A DNA stretch of 64,000 bases from contig JAPZLL010000032.1 in NCBI GenBank assembly GCA_036250225.1, forward strand, positions 186,001-250,000. The letters run 5' to 3'. This document shows positions 31,770-42,998 of this stretch, in pieces (the first letter of the stretch is position 1; each line of letters starts with the position of its first letter). This stretch comes from Cercophora sp. LCS_1. Lineage: Eukaryota; Ascomycota; Sordariomycetes; Sordariales; Lasiosphaeriaceae. Below the pieces are notes generated by a model. It worked only from the letters and a program-made list of their open reading frames with translations. It made no database searches and was not told where the DNA came from. A program made the position numbers and the translations under genes.

Positions 31770-33845
31770 TCTTTGGTTTCATACTGACTTGGGGTGACGG
31801 CTAAGGAGAGCTGGCCTGCGGTTGCCTTTCCATTTTTGTACATAGTCACGGTGGTGAGCAACAGGCTGTCACGTGCTCGGCACGTGACGCCTGGGCATAA
31901 GTGTTGCGCCAGCGCCTCAGATTTAGATTGAACAGAACAACTCACCACCATGGCGAAGTTCCGGGGGTGACGAGGTGCGTTGTCGTTTTCCTACGTTGTC
32001 TTCCTACGTTGTTATCCTACGTCGTCTTCCTATGTTGTTATCGTCGTCGTTTCCTATGTCTACCTCCGATCAGAGGAAGCTCAGCCTGTAGGTCGGCCTT
32101 CCAGGCCGACCACTGCGCTCAGAATGTGTGTGTGTCGTTCATCACCAGTTCAATACTGTGGTATATTCCGTTGAATTGAGAGCTACACGAAATGTGTCGA
32201 GCTACGGCGGCTCTGGTTGCTTGATTCGACTGCTGTGATGTTTTCCACTGTCATCGAGTGTCTACTCGTCCTCACTTCAGTCGACGTCGTTTCCATCGTC
32301 GGTGGGAGTGCTGACTCTGACACCGTATTGGCGCTTGTGCTCGTTCAAGATATGGCCGGCATCTGGCTCTACAAGGTACTCGACCCATCAACCATGTACC
32401 CTTTGCGGCCGCCAACAATGATTGACATGTACTTTGTCGGACTTCCGCTCGATTTGGAGATTCTGATGTGCCATGTGATGCTGCTGCTCGAACGACCTTC
32501 ACCATGCAAAGGTTTCCACGTGGTGCCTCACTGGATCCGGCCAAATGTTGCTGGTATGGGCGTTTTCTAGGTAGTCCTCCAAGTCCCGGATTTGGTTTTT
32601 ATTGAGCTGGATTGTGTTCATGATGGATGTAAGCTTGCAACTCGCAAGTGAAGGATTGCTGTGTTCAAGTTGAGGTTTTGCTGATCGCTGTCGAACGCTG
32701 CGGGAGTGCAGGGAAGGGTTGTATGTGATAGCGAGGACCCGTAAAAATAGACAGTATTGCGCTGGCACCTCGAGGCATATTTGTAGAAAGACACGCCTCT
32801 CTTTTGGCCTGCATCCGCGCGCGACAGCTGTGCCAGGGCAACCGTTAGTCGCGGCTGCTGGCGAGTTTCAATTGGTTTGAGGTTACCAGCAGTCCGGACA
32901 GCCGCCAAAGGCTACCGCGACGGGCCTGGTTGAACCAACACGACAGCACCCGCTGGTGATCGTTTTTTCATCCCGAATTGCTGTTGGTTTGAAAACCGGC
33001 CTCAGCCCCGTTTTACATGAAAATCTCGTCAAATGTTGGGATAAAACGGCGGTCCTTCCAATTTAGACACGTATACATGAAGTCTGCCACACAATGCAGA
33101 CAGATGCTGGTCGAAAGACGCCCAAACTTGGGCCAGCATTGGCAACGAAGCGGGAAGTTTTGGTAGCGCAACAGAAAAAGAGCCCTGTTCTTCACACACA
33201 CCATTTTTGTTTTTGGCAACTGCGCCAATACATAACCCTGGCCCTTTTGGAGGCGCCACGAATGCCAACCATCACCACGTTCTGGCCTATATTCGTTCCA
33301 AAGGCATCGAGATTTATAACTTAGTGTGTTTAGATTTTTAAATATGCAGTTGAATGAAAAGAAAACGCGTTCAAAAATTCAATGCCGTGCAAAGCGTGCC
33401 AGTGGCAGCAGTGTTCCAAAGCCACACGGAGGCATTAGCGGGCCACAGATATACATGGCTTGAAATGAAAAAGGGCTGTGCGAAAAAAAGAGACCTCCAA
33501 AAAATAACAGATTGTGATACGTTTTCCCGAGCAAATAACTCACATCTCCGAAGACACCAAAACTTCAACTCCTTAATACAGATCTCTAAGGCCAAAGGAA
33601 AGAGCGTTTGCCCGACCACGCGTCATCGCCCTGGCTCCTTCCTCTCCCGTTCCAGTTGACCTGGGCGTGCTAGTCCGTGCGTCTTGCCAACGAGTCCTCA
33701 AGGTCAAACAACGACACTGCAGACCGCTGCCCAGTGATTCTCCGGCCTGAGAACAGCCGAACCCCATGGCGACAAGAAAAGAAACTCCCTAGCCTCTCTA
33801 ACGCCGCATTCTCACCAGATAATCTCGCCCCCGAATTCTGCCACC
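31770..33845. other. Long intergenic stretch with an imperfect minisatellite
   Basis: 2.1 kb without a supported gene. It contains the tandem repeat at 31983..32058. An open frame at 32217..32570 lacks homology-like features and is not called. Confidence 0.45.
31983..32058 (+). repeat. Imperfect TTCCTACGTTG(T/T)C-type tandem repeat
   Basis: About five units of 13-15 nt (ttcctacgttgtc, ttcctacgttgtta, tcctacgtcgtc, ttcctatgttgtta, then a gtcgtcgtttcctatg end) follow each other with substitutions. Confidence 0.75.
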
Positions 33846-35012
33846 ATGGAGAGCGCGTACTCCAACGGGAGTCAATTGACCCTCGCTGTTCGCGAACGCG
33901 GACGCGACGGCGCTGTGCCGCCCCAGCAAATCACCGTCCAGGTTCTTGAGCCTATGTCGCTTCCCACAATGTCGGTAGTCCTCAAGGTCAATTTTCGTGA
34001 TGCCCACTCCGGGTGCGAGAGGATGGCGGTTCTCAAACTTTTTGATCGCCGCTTCTCACCAGAGCTACGGAGAAGGCACAACCCCTCGTATGATCACGAC
34101 GACGAGGCCGCCTGGCAGGAGTATGTGCAGACCGACAAGGCTGGGGCCCTTTTCGCCTTCATGGACGAGAAGGGTCGTCTGGAGGACGAGGAAGGGGAGA
34201 TCCTCGTCACCGACAGTGAGACGGATCCCAGCAGCAGTGACGATGACGATGGCGACGGCCACGCGGGCAAAAAGAAAAAGGTCGGGACACCAGCCGAGAC
34301 GTGGGAGAAGAAAGGAAAGCGTGAAGGCATCAGTCAGTGGAAAGCCCGCCATTCGTTCACGTCGGAAACACACGCCTACGCCACGCTCTCCCACCTCCAG
34401 GGCCGATACATCCCCAAGCTCCTCGCAGAAGTCCACCTCAAACTTCCGACGCCGCCGGGATTACAAAACACTGCGGGATACCGTCACGAGTACTTTGATG
34501 TCGGCGGCATTCTCCTTGATCACGTAGACGGGTTCAACCTGACAGACTTGGGCACTACCGACATCCCAGAACAAGAATGGCACGGCATCGTCCAAAGGGC
34601 CGTCGATGCGGCTCGATACATCAACGACGCAGGGGTAATCAACTTGGACTGCCAGCCTCGCAATGTCATTGTTCAGCGGAAAACGTTAAAGCCGTTTCAT
34701 ATCGACTTTGGGCGGTGCCTGTTTGCCGAGAATATGGGCTGGAAAAAGTTTGGGGAGCTCAAATCGTGGACGGACAACCAGGGAGAAATCGGGTCGATCA
34801 TGTCAAACAAGCTGCGCAGGGCGGGCGTCGGCTTACCAGAGATTCTATACGTTGATCGGGACTGGGGTCTGTTTGGTAGCATTCTGACTCGGCTCCACAT
34901 GGAAGCTGCCCCTTGGGCTGGAATTGGTTATGGTGTTGGAGCTGGGATTGGGGTGGGTGTGTTTGCCTGGGTGGTGGCCCGGTGCGCCTCTGCCTTCCGT
35001 TCCCGGAGATGA
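33846..35012 (+). CDS. Protein-kinase-like protein with degenerate catalytic loop and C-terminal membrane helix
   Basis: A single exon gives 388 aa from the ATG at 33846 (context ccaccATGg). Kinase-fold landmarks are VVLKVNFRD and AVLKLFDRRF (Lys strand region), an acidic Asp/Ser insert at about 123-140 and the hinge-like ILLDHVDGFNL. Next come LDCQPRNVIV where HRDxxxxN is expected, and IDFGRC as the DFG element. The catalytic HRD is therefore replaced by LDC, while the metal-binding Asn and Asp are kept, so activity may be absent or altered. The C-terminus ends in a Gly-rich hydrophobic helix (GIGYGVGAGIGVGVFAWVVA) followed by Arg, like a tail anchor. Fungal genomes carry many such kinase-like proteins with unknown roles. 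Confidence 0.75.
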   Translation: MESAYSNGSQLTLAVRERGRDGAVPPQQITVQVLEPMSLPTMSVVLKVNFRDAHSGCERMAVLKLFDRRFSPELRRRHNPSYDHDDEAAWQEYVQTDKAGALFAFMDEKGRLEDEEGEILVTDSETDPSSSDDDDGDGHAGKKKKVGTPAETWEKKGKREGISQWKARHSFTSETHAYATLSHLQGRYIPKLLAEVHLKLPTPPGLQNTAGYRHEYFDVGGILLDHVDGFNLTDLGTTDIPEQEWHGIVQRAVDAARYINDAGVINLDCQPRNVIVQRKTLKPFHIDFGRCLFAENMGWKKFGELKSWTDNQGEIGSIMSNKLRRAGVGLPEILYVDRDWGLFGSILTRLHMEAAPWAGIGYGVGAGIGVGVFAWVVARCASAFRSRR

Positions 35013-36296
35013 CATCAGGCACTATACACCACTATCATCTCATCGAATCAGACAGCAACTCAGCATCTCTATTGAAAGACCTCTATGTAGGTACCTCATC
35101 AGCGGTAGTTGGGTATCAATTCATGGCAAAAAATCAAGGACAAGATGTTCCACTCGCCAAGTTAAGCCCCATCTTGTTGTTTGCCATGAGAAGAAGCTCC
35201 TTTCTTGGGTAAGACACAAATACTCTCAAGTCCATGGACTTGTAGACTTGCCCGACCATGACTTCTCGTCAAAAGCTTGACATTAGTCATGCCCTTTTCC
35301 CATAACCTCTCACACGATGCCTTTATTTCGTAATGGAAACATTCCGTAAATATTCTTCCTTCTACAAGTATTCAAGTCGCCCTAAGAAGCTTCAAAGCAA
35401 AATGAAGCCCCTACCGGGCATCCTCTCCAAGGGAGATTCCCGTTTCCCAGAGTAGTAATCCCAGCAATATCTTCCCATTCTACACAGAAAGCTTCAGGAC
35501 TAAACGGTTACAGTAAGTCACCTACGGGATTCGTCTCCCTTGAACACTTTGATGTCACACTCTTCCTTCTGAACAAATACTATCTTACTGCTCTAATTCT
35601 CCCGTGGTAAGATACCGCGATGGGGGGAAACACGGGTTCAGTTTGAAGTAGAGGAATGGTCGAACGCTCCCAGTTCGCAATGCAACGTGGTTTTCCGTCC
35701 CTTTTGCCATAGTCTGCCGGCTTGTTCACCCCGGCTGCTCAGCAGCAGCTCCTGCCGGACTGGCAATAGCCATAAATCCCTTTCTTCTCCCCAGGGGGGT
35801 TGTCGGCTTTTCCCTTGGACAGGCGGTACCCGATGTACCCTGGAACAGTCGAGGAACCAGCAAAGAAGAAACAGCGATGACTGTACGAATAGAGCCTGAT
35901 AGAGCTTGAGAGGGAATCACGAACAAAAGTGGCTAAAATTATTACCAAGGGAACTTCGTATAAAGGATATGCCTCATGTGTATGTTTGTATCGTCATAAA
36001 TGCTGACATAAAGGGAAATCGTAAATCGTCATGATAGCCACCTGCACCTCGTCCCATCCAGTTCTCTGTTACGTCCGATCAAACAGATGCTCAACACCGA
36101 ATGGCCAAACTCGTGATCCAACATGCCTGAAAAGAAAAAACCACCGAACAAAGAACTAAGGAAGAAAACCTCTCGTATTACAGCTCCCAGCGTTCCACTC
36201 AAGTCAGTGTCGCCAACATAGCCCTCATCAACTTGGGCGGCGGTCCTGTTACGTCGTCAGCCCAGTCCTGATGGCCCCTGGATCCCATTCCCACCT
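35013..36296. other. Intergenic between convergent genes
   Basis: 1.28 kb of 3' flanking sequence, with an AGGTACC word near 35090. No gene supported. Confidence 0.45.
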
Positions 36297-37970
36297 TTAC
36301 CGATACTTCGGTACGCTGATGGACATCCTACCTTTTCGGTCCTTCTCAATCCTCACTCCTCTGCTGGGCTCTTCAACCTTCACTAACTGCTCTTCGTACA
36401 ACACCAACTCTCCTGTGGACAGCCTCTCAGCTCTCACCAGGTCTCTACTACCGTGTCTCGCATGTCTCGAATGGCTTCGGTGAGGGCGCTCCGCGAGGAC
36501 GATCTGGCCAGCATGGTGTCCTCCATCGACGATCACGGGTGTTATGGTTGCAGTGCTGGCGCTAGTGGTGCTGGTGATACTGGTGTCATACGAGGTCGTG
36601 CTATCGTATGATGTGGCGGCATATGAGCGAGCTGGGGAGACCTCGCGGACAACAGCCGCCGTCTTCACAACTTCAGGTTGCGGGGCATAGACCGGCGCGA
36701 CTCTGGGAGCGTAGACTGGAGCGGCTACAGGCGCATAAACAGGAGTGGTGCCGTAGGTGGGGGCGGGGATGGGAGCTGGGGCAAGAGTGGGAGGGGGGGT
36801 AGCGGAGATGATGACGGGCTCTTGGTGATGGTGATGATGGTGGGCGGGGACTTCGATAATCTCGGTGCGGCGTTCTTCAATTATGTCGCCGGCACTGGAA
36901 CGGGCAGCGAGGAGCTCGAGTTCACCTGTCACACGTTAGCCGAGCTCAAACTGAGGAGCGACAAATGGCTCACTTTTCTTGTACTCGTCCGAGAGCTTGA
37001 GGAGGTCGTCGATGTTTTGCTGGCCAAGCGCTTTCTGGACGATGATTGTAGTGCCCTGGCTGTGTCAGTCGCGTGAGTGTGATGGATCAAGGACGCTTAC
37101 CTCCTCGGTGTAAGGATACCCGAGATCAATGAGCGCCCGCTTGGATACCAGGCGGGCGGGAATACGGGTCTTGCCCTTCTTGGGGTACTCGCTGCGCGTC
37201 GTTGACGTGGTGGTCGTACCACCATCGCTCGTGCTTGAACTGCTGGAGCTGGACCTCGAGCTGCTGCGGCGATGGCTGGTGGCGCGTGAAGACCGGCTCC
37301 TTGACCGACGGCGACGAGCACGAATGATCTCCTTCTCGCGAACCTGTTCTTGTCCGTGAAAGTCGTTATGGTATGCGTCCGCAACCTGAACCTCCTCGTA
37401 GAAGTCCCGATCGCGCTCTGCGTATATCCGGGGCGGCGGAAGTGCCTTAGATCGAGGGAGTGGGATAGGCATACCCGGTGGAATGCGGTAGTCGTCCCTC
37501 TTGTTCGGCGGGCTGTAATCCCGGTCGTACCGGGGGCGCGGTCCGCGGTCATATGTATCCAAGCTCGACTGGCGCCTCAATAACTGCGCCGGCCGTCGTC
37601 GCGGGGGCGAAGGGCTGTGGTAACGTTCCCTCTCTTTCTGGATGAACACTCTGCGATCAAAGTCGCTTCCTGGAGGCGAGGGGCGCCGGCTCTCGGAGCG
37701 GGGTTCGTCATCGTACGTAACACGACGGCGCTCGCGGACAAGCACGTCGCTTTCGTCGTCATCGTATCGGCGATGGCGCCTCTCGGATTGACGTCTGGAT
37801 GGAGAAGCGCCGCGACGGCGGTAGACGTGGTCGTCATCGGCTTCAAATCGTTCGCGAACCTCGCTATAGCGGTCGTGTTCACGGTCCTGCTCGGAAAAGA
37901 AGCGGTCCCGGTCCCAGCGGTCGCTACGCTCGGGACGACTCAGCTCGGGGACAGATGTCCGGTAGGCCAT
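36297..37970 (-). CDS. Arg/Ser-rich protein of DUF8035 type
   Basis: The exons are 37101..37970, 36974..37055 and 36297..36925. The introns are 37056..37100 (gtaagc donor, gccag acceptor, phase 0) and 36926..36973 (gtgagc donor, gacag acceptor, phase 1). The product is 526 aa. The N-terminal 230 residues are disordered, with dense Arg/Asp/Glu/Tyr and SR/RS runs as in RNA-associated proteins. A folded block spans the introns: RLVSKRALIDLGYPYTEEGT, then IVQKALGQQNIDDLLKLSDE. This corresponds to the conserved fungal domain I know as DUF8035. Later come a six-His run, repeated VYAP units and a Ser/Thr stretch. The molecular function is unknown. Splicing is supported by continuity of the conserved block. 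Confidence 0.85.
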
Positions 37971-39912
37971 TGTGGTGGTGGGTGGACGCAGCTCACTCAG
38001 CGGAACTTGTGGTGTGATGGTGGGGTTGTCGACAGCAAACGAAGGCGAAGGGTTGAGGAACAAGCGATCTTCGCAAGGGGGAAAAAAAAAGATGATGTCT
38101 AAAAGTAGGGTGCAAGGCGATCTGCCTCGGGGTGTGGTTTCGAGCAATTTCGACGACGGGATCGCTGGGGAACAGTGGGAGTTCAGATGTCTTGGATGTC
38201 GAGGCCCCGCGTCCAAGATATTGGTCCTATGACGACAGTCGAGGCAGCCGAAACAGCAGGGGTATCCACCCGGCGAGGGATCCACGCACCGCCTCCGACC
38301 AGTGGGAGCTGCCGGCACCTTCTGTAGAATGCAACGTCGAAAACTAGTTCCGGAGGCCCCACTTGCTTCTCTTTTCCCTTCTCTCCCTGCTAACACGATG
38401 AGTGAGCAGACAGTTGTGTTGTCGCCGTTCTCGTGACCTTTCGCGGGAGGACGGAATTGGGTGTTTCGGGAGTTTAAGTAGCTTATTTGTGTCCAGTCAA
38501 CTGATGCTGTCCCCACGCCGATAGGTCGCCCGACTGTTGCGTGCACCGATGACAAGGAGCCAAAATGCCTAACGTTGAGACGCAAGGGAACAGCACGCCG
38601 CAGATATCCCGAACTACCTCCCTTTTGCGAACAAGACTGCAGCATCGTAGCACTTTATATCTCTCGGCATACCAGCATTCACCGACGTTGAGGTAGCCTT
38701 CCCCTCAAAGCTTTCGGGCTCCTGCATTAGGCCGCAAACCCTCTTCCGTCTCTGATCAGACGTTGGGGAACAGCCTGGTTGGCTTTGTTAGTGAAAAGGT
38801 GGGATAGAACTCATAACACTAACAGCCCTGACCACCGAGAACCCTTGCCCCTCGTGAGCGTTACACCACTGCAGGCGTCCCGTCAAGGCTTTTGCGTCGC
38901 CAAAACCATAATGATCCTCCAATCCCCTTTCCCACGACGCGCGCACCTGCCTCTGGCTCGCCTTGAGCCACGGGAAACGGGTTCGGGTATCCATCTTTAT
39001 CGCCCATTAACCTCTGGCCCTTGCTGATCGGTTCGCGTCCCGCGCTGGGCATCCTGGCCTCCCATACCCCCGCGGCGATCACCACGCACGAAAGAAGGCA
39101 TTCCATGAAAATGCGTCGGGCATCCACCAGACCTCCGTCTTGTTGGGACGGGATAGTTTGAGTTGCAGCAAGGGTTTGCACAGCATCTCAGCACTTTGCT
39201 GCAGGGTGTTGAACGGGTCCTCAGACCTCTCCCCAGCTGCACGATGACGTCGTCAGCAGCCTTTGCTCTTGGAGCCCAACAGCTCCCACCCTGGCAATTG
39301 GAATTGATTGGTGAAATTCCAATTGCCCAACCATACAAGTCCGGAATCATGGTGAACAGTCCGACACAAGATCATGGTGACGCGATTGTTTCAGAAAACC
39401 CGGGGCGCACTAGGCGGGCGTCGCGCAAGAAGTTGTGTTTTGTCCCATCGTGTGAGACAACGCAACGTGTCGCTCCAACCAAGCTGGGCTAGGCATGCAA
39501 AGCAGTTATTTTCAGTCAAGGACAAGGAGCCTGGACTCCGGCGGTTTGGTCCCTTCCGGGCAGCGCCACAGCGCCAGACAGCCGGATCAAACTTTGGATG
39601 AACCCAAGAAAAGGGCCAAGCCTTCCAGCTTCGGCCTTTCCACCCAGCACAGTCACAGAACAAGCCGCGGAACGAGAAGTCGATCAAATGCAGATGCTTT
39701 TTTGGACCTCTGCTGCCCCGATTTTATCTAGCTGTGAAAACAAAGCACGCCTAACTTTTCCGGATCAAGGAAAAATGCTCGAGTATCAAGCCCGGTGGCC
39801 ACTCAACCCCTTTGTCCCGGTAAAATAACTCCGTTATATGGTGCGCCCAAAATCATGATGCCATATCCGTCCCCATTAGATCAAGAAAATGAAACAAATC
39901 AGCAAGATGCCA
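37971..39912. other. Long intergenic stretch, upstream of the DUF8035-type gene
   Basis: The frame of the 37970 gene stays open upstream to 38645 but has no conserved sequence, so this is presumed promoter and 5' UTR. The rest holds nothing I can support. Confidence 0.45.
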
Positions 39913-41708
39913 TTATGCCACGGGCACCACCTCGGTGCCACTTCGTTGTTGCTCCGAAAGACCTAGGTGGAAGCTGCGGATAATCGAGTCCGCATCGTCA
40001 ATAGCAATCGGCCTGACATCAGCAAGCGTCTTGATCTTGGCAGTCACCTCCTTGACCTGGTCGTCGGTCATGCTAAGGCCGAGCTGGCCAACACGCGTCT
40101 TGACCGCATTCCAGCCAGTGAGACGCGACGCGAAGTGGACGTAGCGTGTGAGGCCGAAGTCGGCGGGGTTGAGAATCTCGTATGTGCTGGGGTTGTTGAG
40201 AATAGCCTTGGCGTGGATACCAGCCTTGTGGGTGAAGGCGCAGAAACCGGTGATGGGGTTGTTGAAGGGGGTGTTGACCTCAACAGCCTCGGCGACCATA
40301 TCCTCGATCTCCTTGAGCATGTGGAGCTTGTACTTGCTCTTGACGTACTCGGGGGCCGTGACGACCATGCGGGCGAGAAGACCACCGAGGGGAGTGATAC
40401 CGTTACGCTCACCAACTACCAAGGGTTAGCGCTTCCATGCAACATGAGAATGTTGCCATCTTGACTTACTTCCAAGAACGCTGGTGTCAATGTGGGTGGC
40501 ACCAGCCTCAAGAGCGCAGTAGGCGTTGGCGATGCTGCAGCCGGTATCGTTGTGGAAGTGGGTCTCGATGTCGCAAGCTAAAACATGTCAGGGCTGATGC
40601 CACTCAGACGCGGCAGGCATGGTAACTTACAGACAACACCCCTCAACGTCCTGACGAGATCGTAAACCTGACGGGGAGAAGCGCAACCAACGGTGTCGGC
40701 AATACCAACACGGTTGACGCCAACCTTGTCAACGGCACGGTAAAGGGAGAGAAGATCGACCAGGTCGGAGCGGAACGAGTCCTCGCTGGAGACTGCGGAC
40801 GGCCTGTTAGTGGGCGTTCAGCCGCCTAAGGGCAAAGGCTCCCACTCACATCTGACCTCAAGGCCCTTGGACTTGATGTACTCAATAACCTCGATCGCAG
40901 TCTTCTCAATGTACGCCATATCCTTGCCGTGGCTGTGCTCGCGAAGGAAGCTCGAAGTGCCAATGACAACGTCGAGGCCGTCAACACCGGTCTCGACGGC
41001 CAACTTGGCGTCGCGCATGTCACAGCGGACATCTAGAGCGGGGTTAGCAAGGGTGCTATGACAGCCACCCAACAGGGGTCCTCACGGGTCAGGATCTTAG
41101 CCTAGAAGGACAGAGTCAGCCTGGGAAAGAACAAGAAGGGGCGGGGAGGCGCACCTTGAGGCCGAGCTTGCAGATGGCCTCGCAGTCCTTGCGCGACTGC
41201 TCCGACGCGGCCGGCGATGTCAACTCGATGTAGTCGACTCCGAAGGCGTCCAGCGCTGTGAAGCGGGGCAGAACGTTAGCGATCGCGGAGGGGACGGGCA
41301 GGCGGGGCAATGTCTAGCATACCCTTGGCACTATAGCGGCGACGTCAGCATAATTCGCAGGGGCAGGATCGGGCGGAGCACTAACATCTTGATCTTGGTC
41401 TCGGTGTCGAAGTAGGCGTTAGCGAACTGCTCACCCTCTGTTTGCCTGTCAGCGACGTCGTCTTGGACAGCGAACTCGTGGCAGGGCGCACGCACCGCGA
41501 AGAGTAGACTCTATGATCTTGAACTTGTCGACGTTGGAGAGAAAGTCGCCGACGGGCTGGTAGGGGTTGGACCTGAAGTTGGCCTGGGGCACGCGATCAG
41601 CTTTCTGGTGTTGACCGGAGCCGCGCATCGAAGGCGACTCACATTGCCATTGCCGTTTGTCTGGCCGTTGGCGGCGGGGGCGCCGTTGGCACTGTCAGTT
41701 CCGCACAT
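39913..41708 (-). CDS. LYS20: Homocitrate synthase (lysine biosynthesis)
   Basis: Ten exons encode 428 aa: 41643..41708, 41583..41496, 41437..41386, 41330..41323, 41255..41155, 41101..41086, 41032..40850, 40792..40631, 40577..40470 and 40415..39913. The enzyme condenses acetyl-CoA with 2-oxoglutarate, the first step of the alpha-aminoadipate pathway. Its DRE-TIM metallolyase motifs are ESTLREGEQFANA, DYIELTSPAASEQSRKDCEA, CDIETHFHNDTGCSIANAYC with the metal-binding HxH, and GIGERNGITPLGG. An 8-nt exon (TGCCAAGG) and a 16-nt exon restore IAKAL and AKILTH, which the conserved protein needs. The length equals yeast Lys20. There is no mitochondrial presequence. Confidence 0.95.
41086..41101 (-). 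other. 16-nt micro-exon of homocitrate synthase
   Basis: GCTAAGATCCTGACCC lies between a ttctag acceptor and a gtgagg donor and encodes AKILT plus the first base of His. Confidence 0.85.
41323..41330 (-). other. 8-nt micro-exon of homocitrate synthase
   Basis: TGCCAAGG is bounded by a tatag acceptor and a gtatgc donor. It supplies the end of an Ile codon, Ala, Lys and the first base of the next Ala codon, and without it the frame is lost. Confidence 0.85.
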
Positions 41709-42998
41709 TTTGGCTGAGGATATTGTAGTGAGGGAGCTTGGGGTCGACAATGGCAAGCGGGCGAGAGTTTGCGAACAAGTCGGGAAAGTTAAAGTCGAGA
41801 TGCAGGGAAATTTTTGAAGGGTTGGCAGCTGCCCGATGTCGCTGAAATACTTGGGTCGAAGCAACCACTGCCAGCGATGAGTCAAGCAGAGTTTTCAGGG
41901 CATCAACGACCCCGCAGTGGCACAAAACAGCGGCGGGATGCAGAAGCCGCCCACACCGCCCGGAATTGGCGATGCTGATTGGCGGTTGAGGGATGAGGGG
42001 CAGAACTTCACACGTCACACGGGTTTCCATCCCCGGCTTCCAGCTTTTTACCCGCCGCTCCAGCGCTCCAGCGATCCAACAACGGGATCTCCGGCCAGAT
42101 CGATCCAAAGCTGTTGGTGTGAAGCTCGCCTGCAATGCCCAGCCCGAATTGATGGCATACACGGGAGGGAGGGACAAAACACGACGCTCTCCCATCTTTT
42201 CCTGCCCCTCATTACGCGTCCACAAGCTGGGCGGCGTGCAAATGCCGGGACAAAGGAGTCAGTCAGAACTGCAGAGGGCATCTTGGCCGGGCGCATGCAT
42301 CCACATGCTTGGGTCAGAATTGCATGCGCCTGAGAGCCGCTGTCAGGACAACAAAAACTGCGATAGCCATGTGCGCTCCCGTATCAGAAAGGAAAGGGAA
42401 TCCATGAAAGGGCGCAAGAGGGCCGGTCGCCTCCGCTGACACCCTGCGCAGGTGGCCGATCCATGGGTGGTCCACTCGTCGCGGTGTGTCGCAACCGAGC
42501 TGGAATCCGGGGGAACATACCAACCTCTCGCGCCAAGGGACGGAACGAAGCAAAACCGCCCCAATGCGACGCTGCTCGCTGCGATGGTGGCCCCTGTGCT
42601 GTCCCCGAACCACCGAAGGCAGTTGAAGCAGCCAGGTGGGCGTCACCTGTGGCTCGGACCGAGGCTAGATCTAGAAAGCCGCATTTTTTCTTCGCCCATG
42701 GCCTGACTTGCCTGTGCCTAAGCTTCCTTTGCATCCACAATGCTCACGAGAGTCGCGCGCCGCAGCGAGCCACATGGCACGCTAGAGAATCCGTTTCTGT
42801 TATGCAGAAAAGATTCCTCGATTTCGCACCCCTATATATAAGGAGTGCGCCGGCGTGGGCCGGGCAAGCAAAGCTGCGCAGTCAGCGACTCAAACTAGTG
42901 GCAACAACCGATCTTGGCGTCGACTTCGGACCGTCGAGAGAGCCAGAATATCCATTATCACCACCCCCACCCATCCGCATCTCGCCTGAACCGCCAAC
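41709..42998. other. Divergent intergenic region
   Basis: 1.29 kb between homocitrate synthase and the NRDE-family gene. It holds a TATA box for the right-hand gene at 42833..42842. No gene is supported. Confidence 0.5.
42833..42842 (+). promoter_or_regulatory. TATA box of the NRDE-family gene
   Basis: TATATATAAG lies about 160 bp upstream of the ATG at 42999. Confidence 0.55.

Noticed and set aside
32217..32570. 117-codon plus-strand frame in the long intergenic stretch
   Set aside because: Hydrophobic but without recognisable motif, homology-like block or promoter; chance opening is more likely.
37971..38645. N-terminal extension of the DUF8035-type protein
   Set aside because: The frame is open but unlike the conserved start at 37970, and it contains promoter-like, low-conservation sequence.
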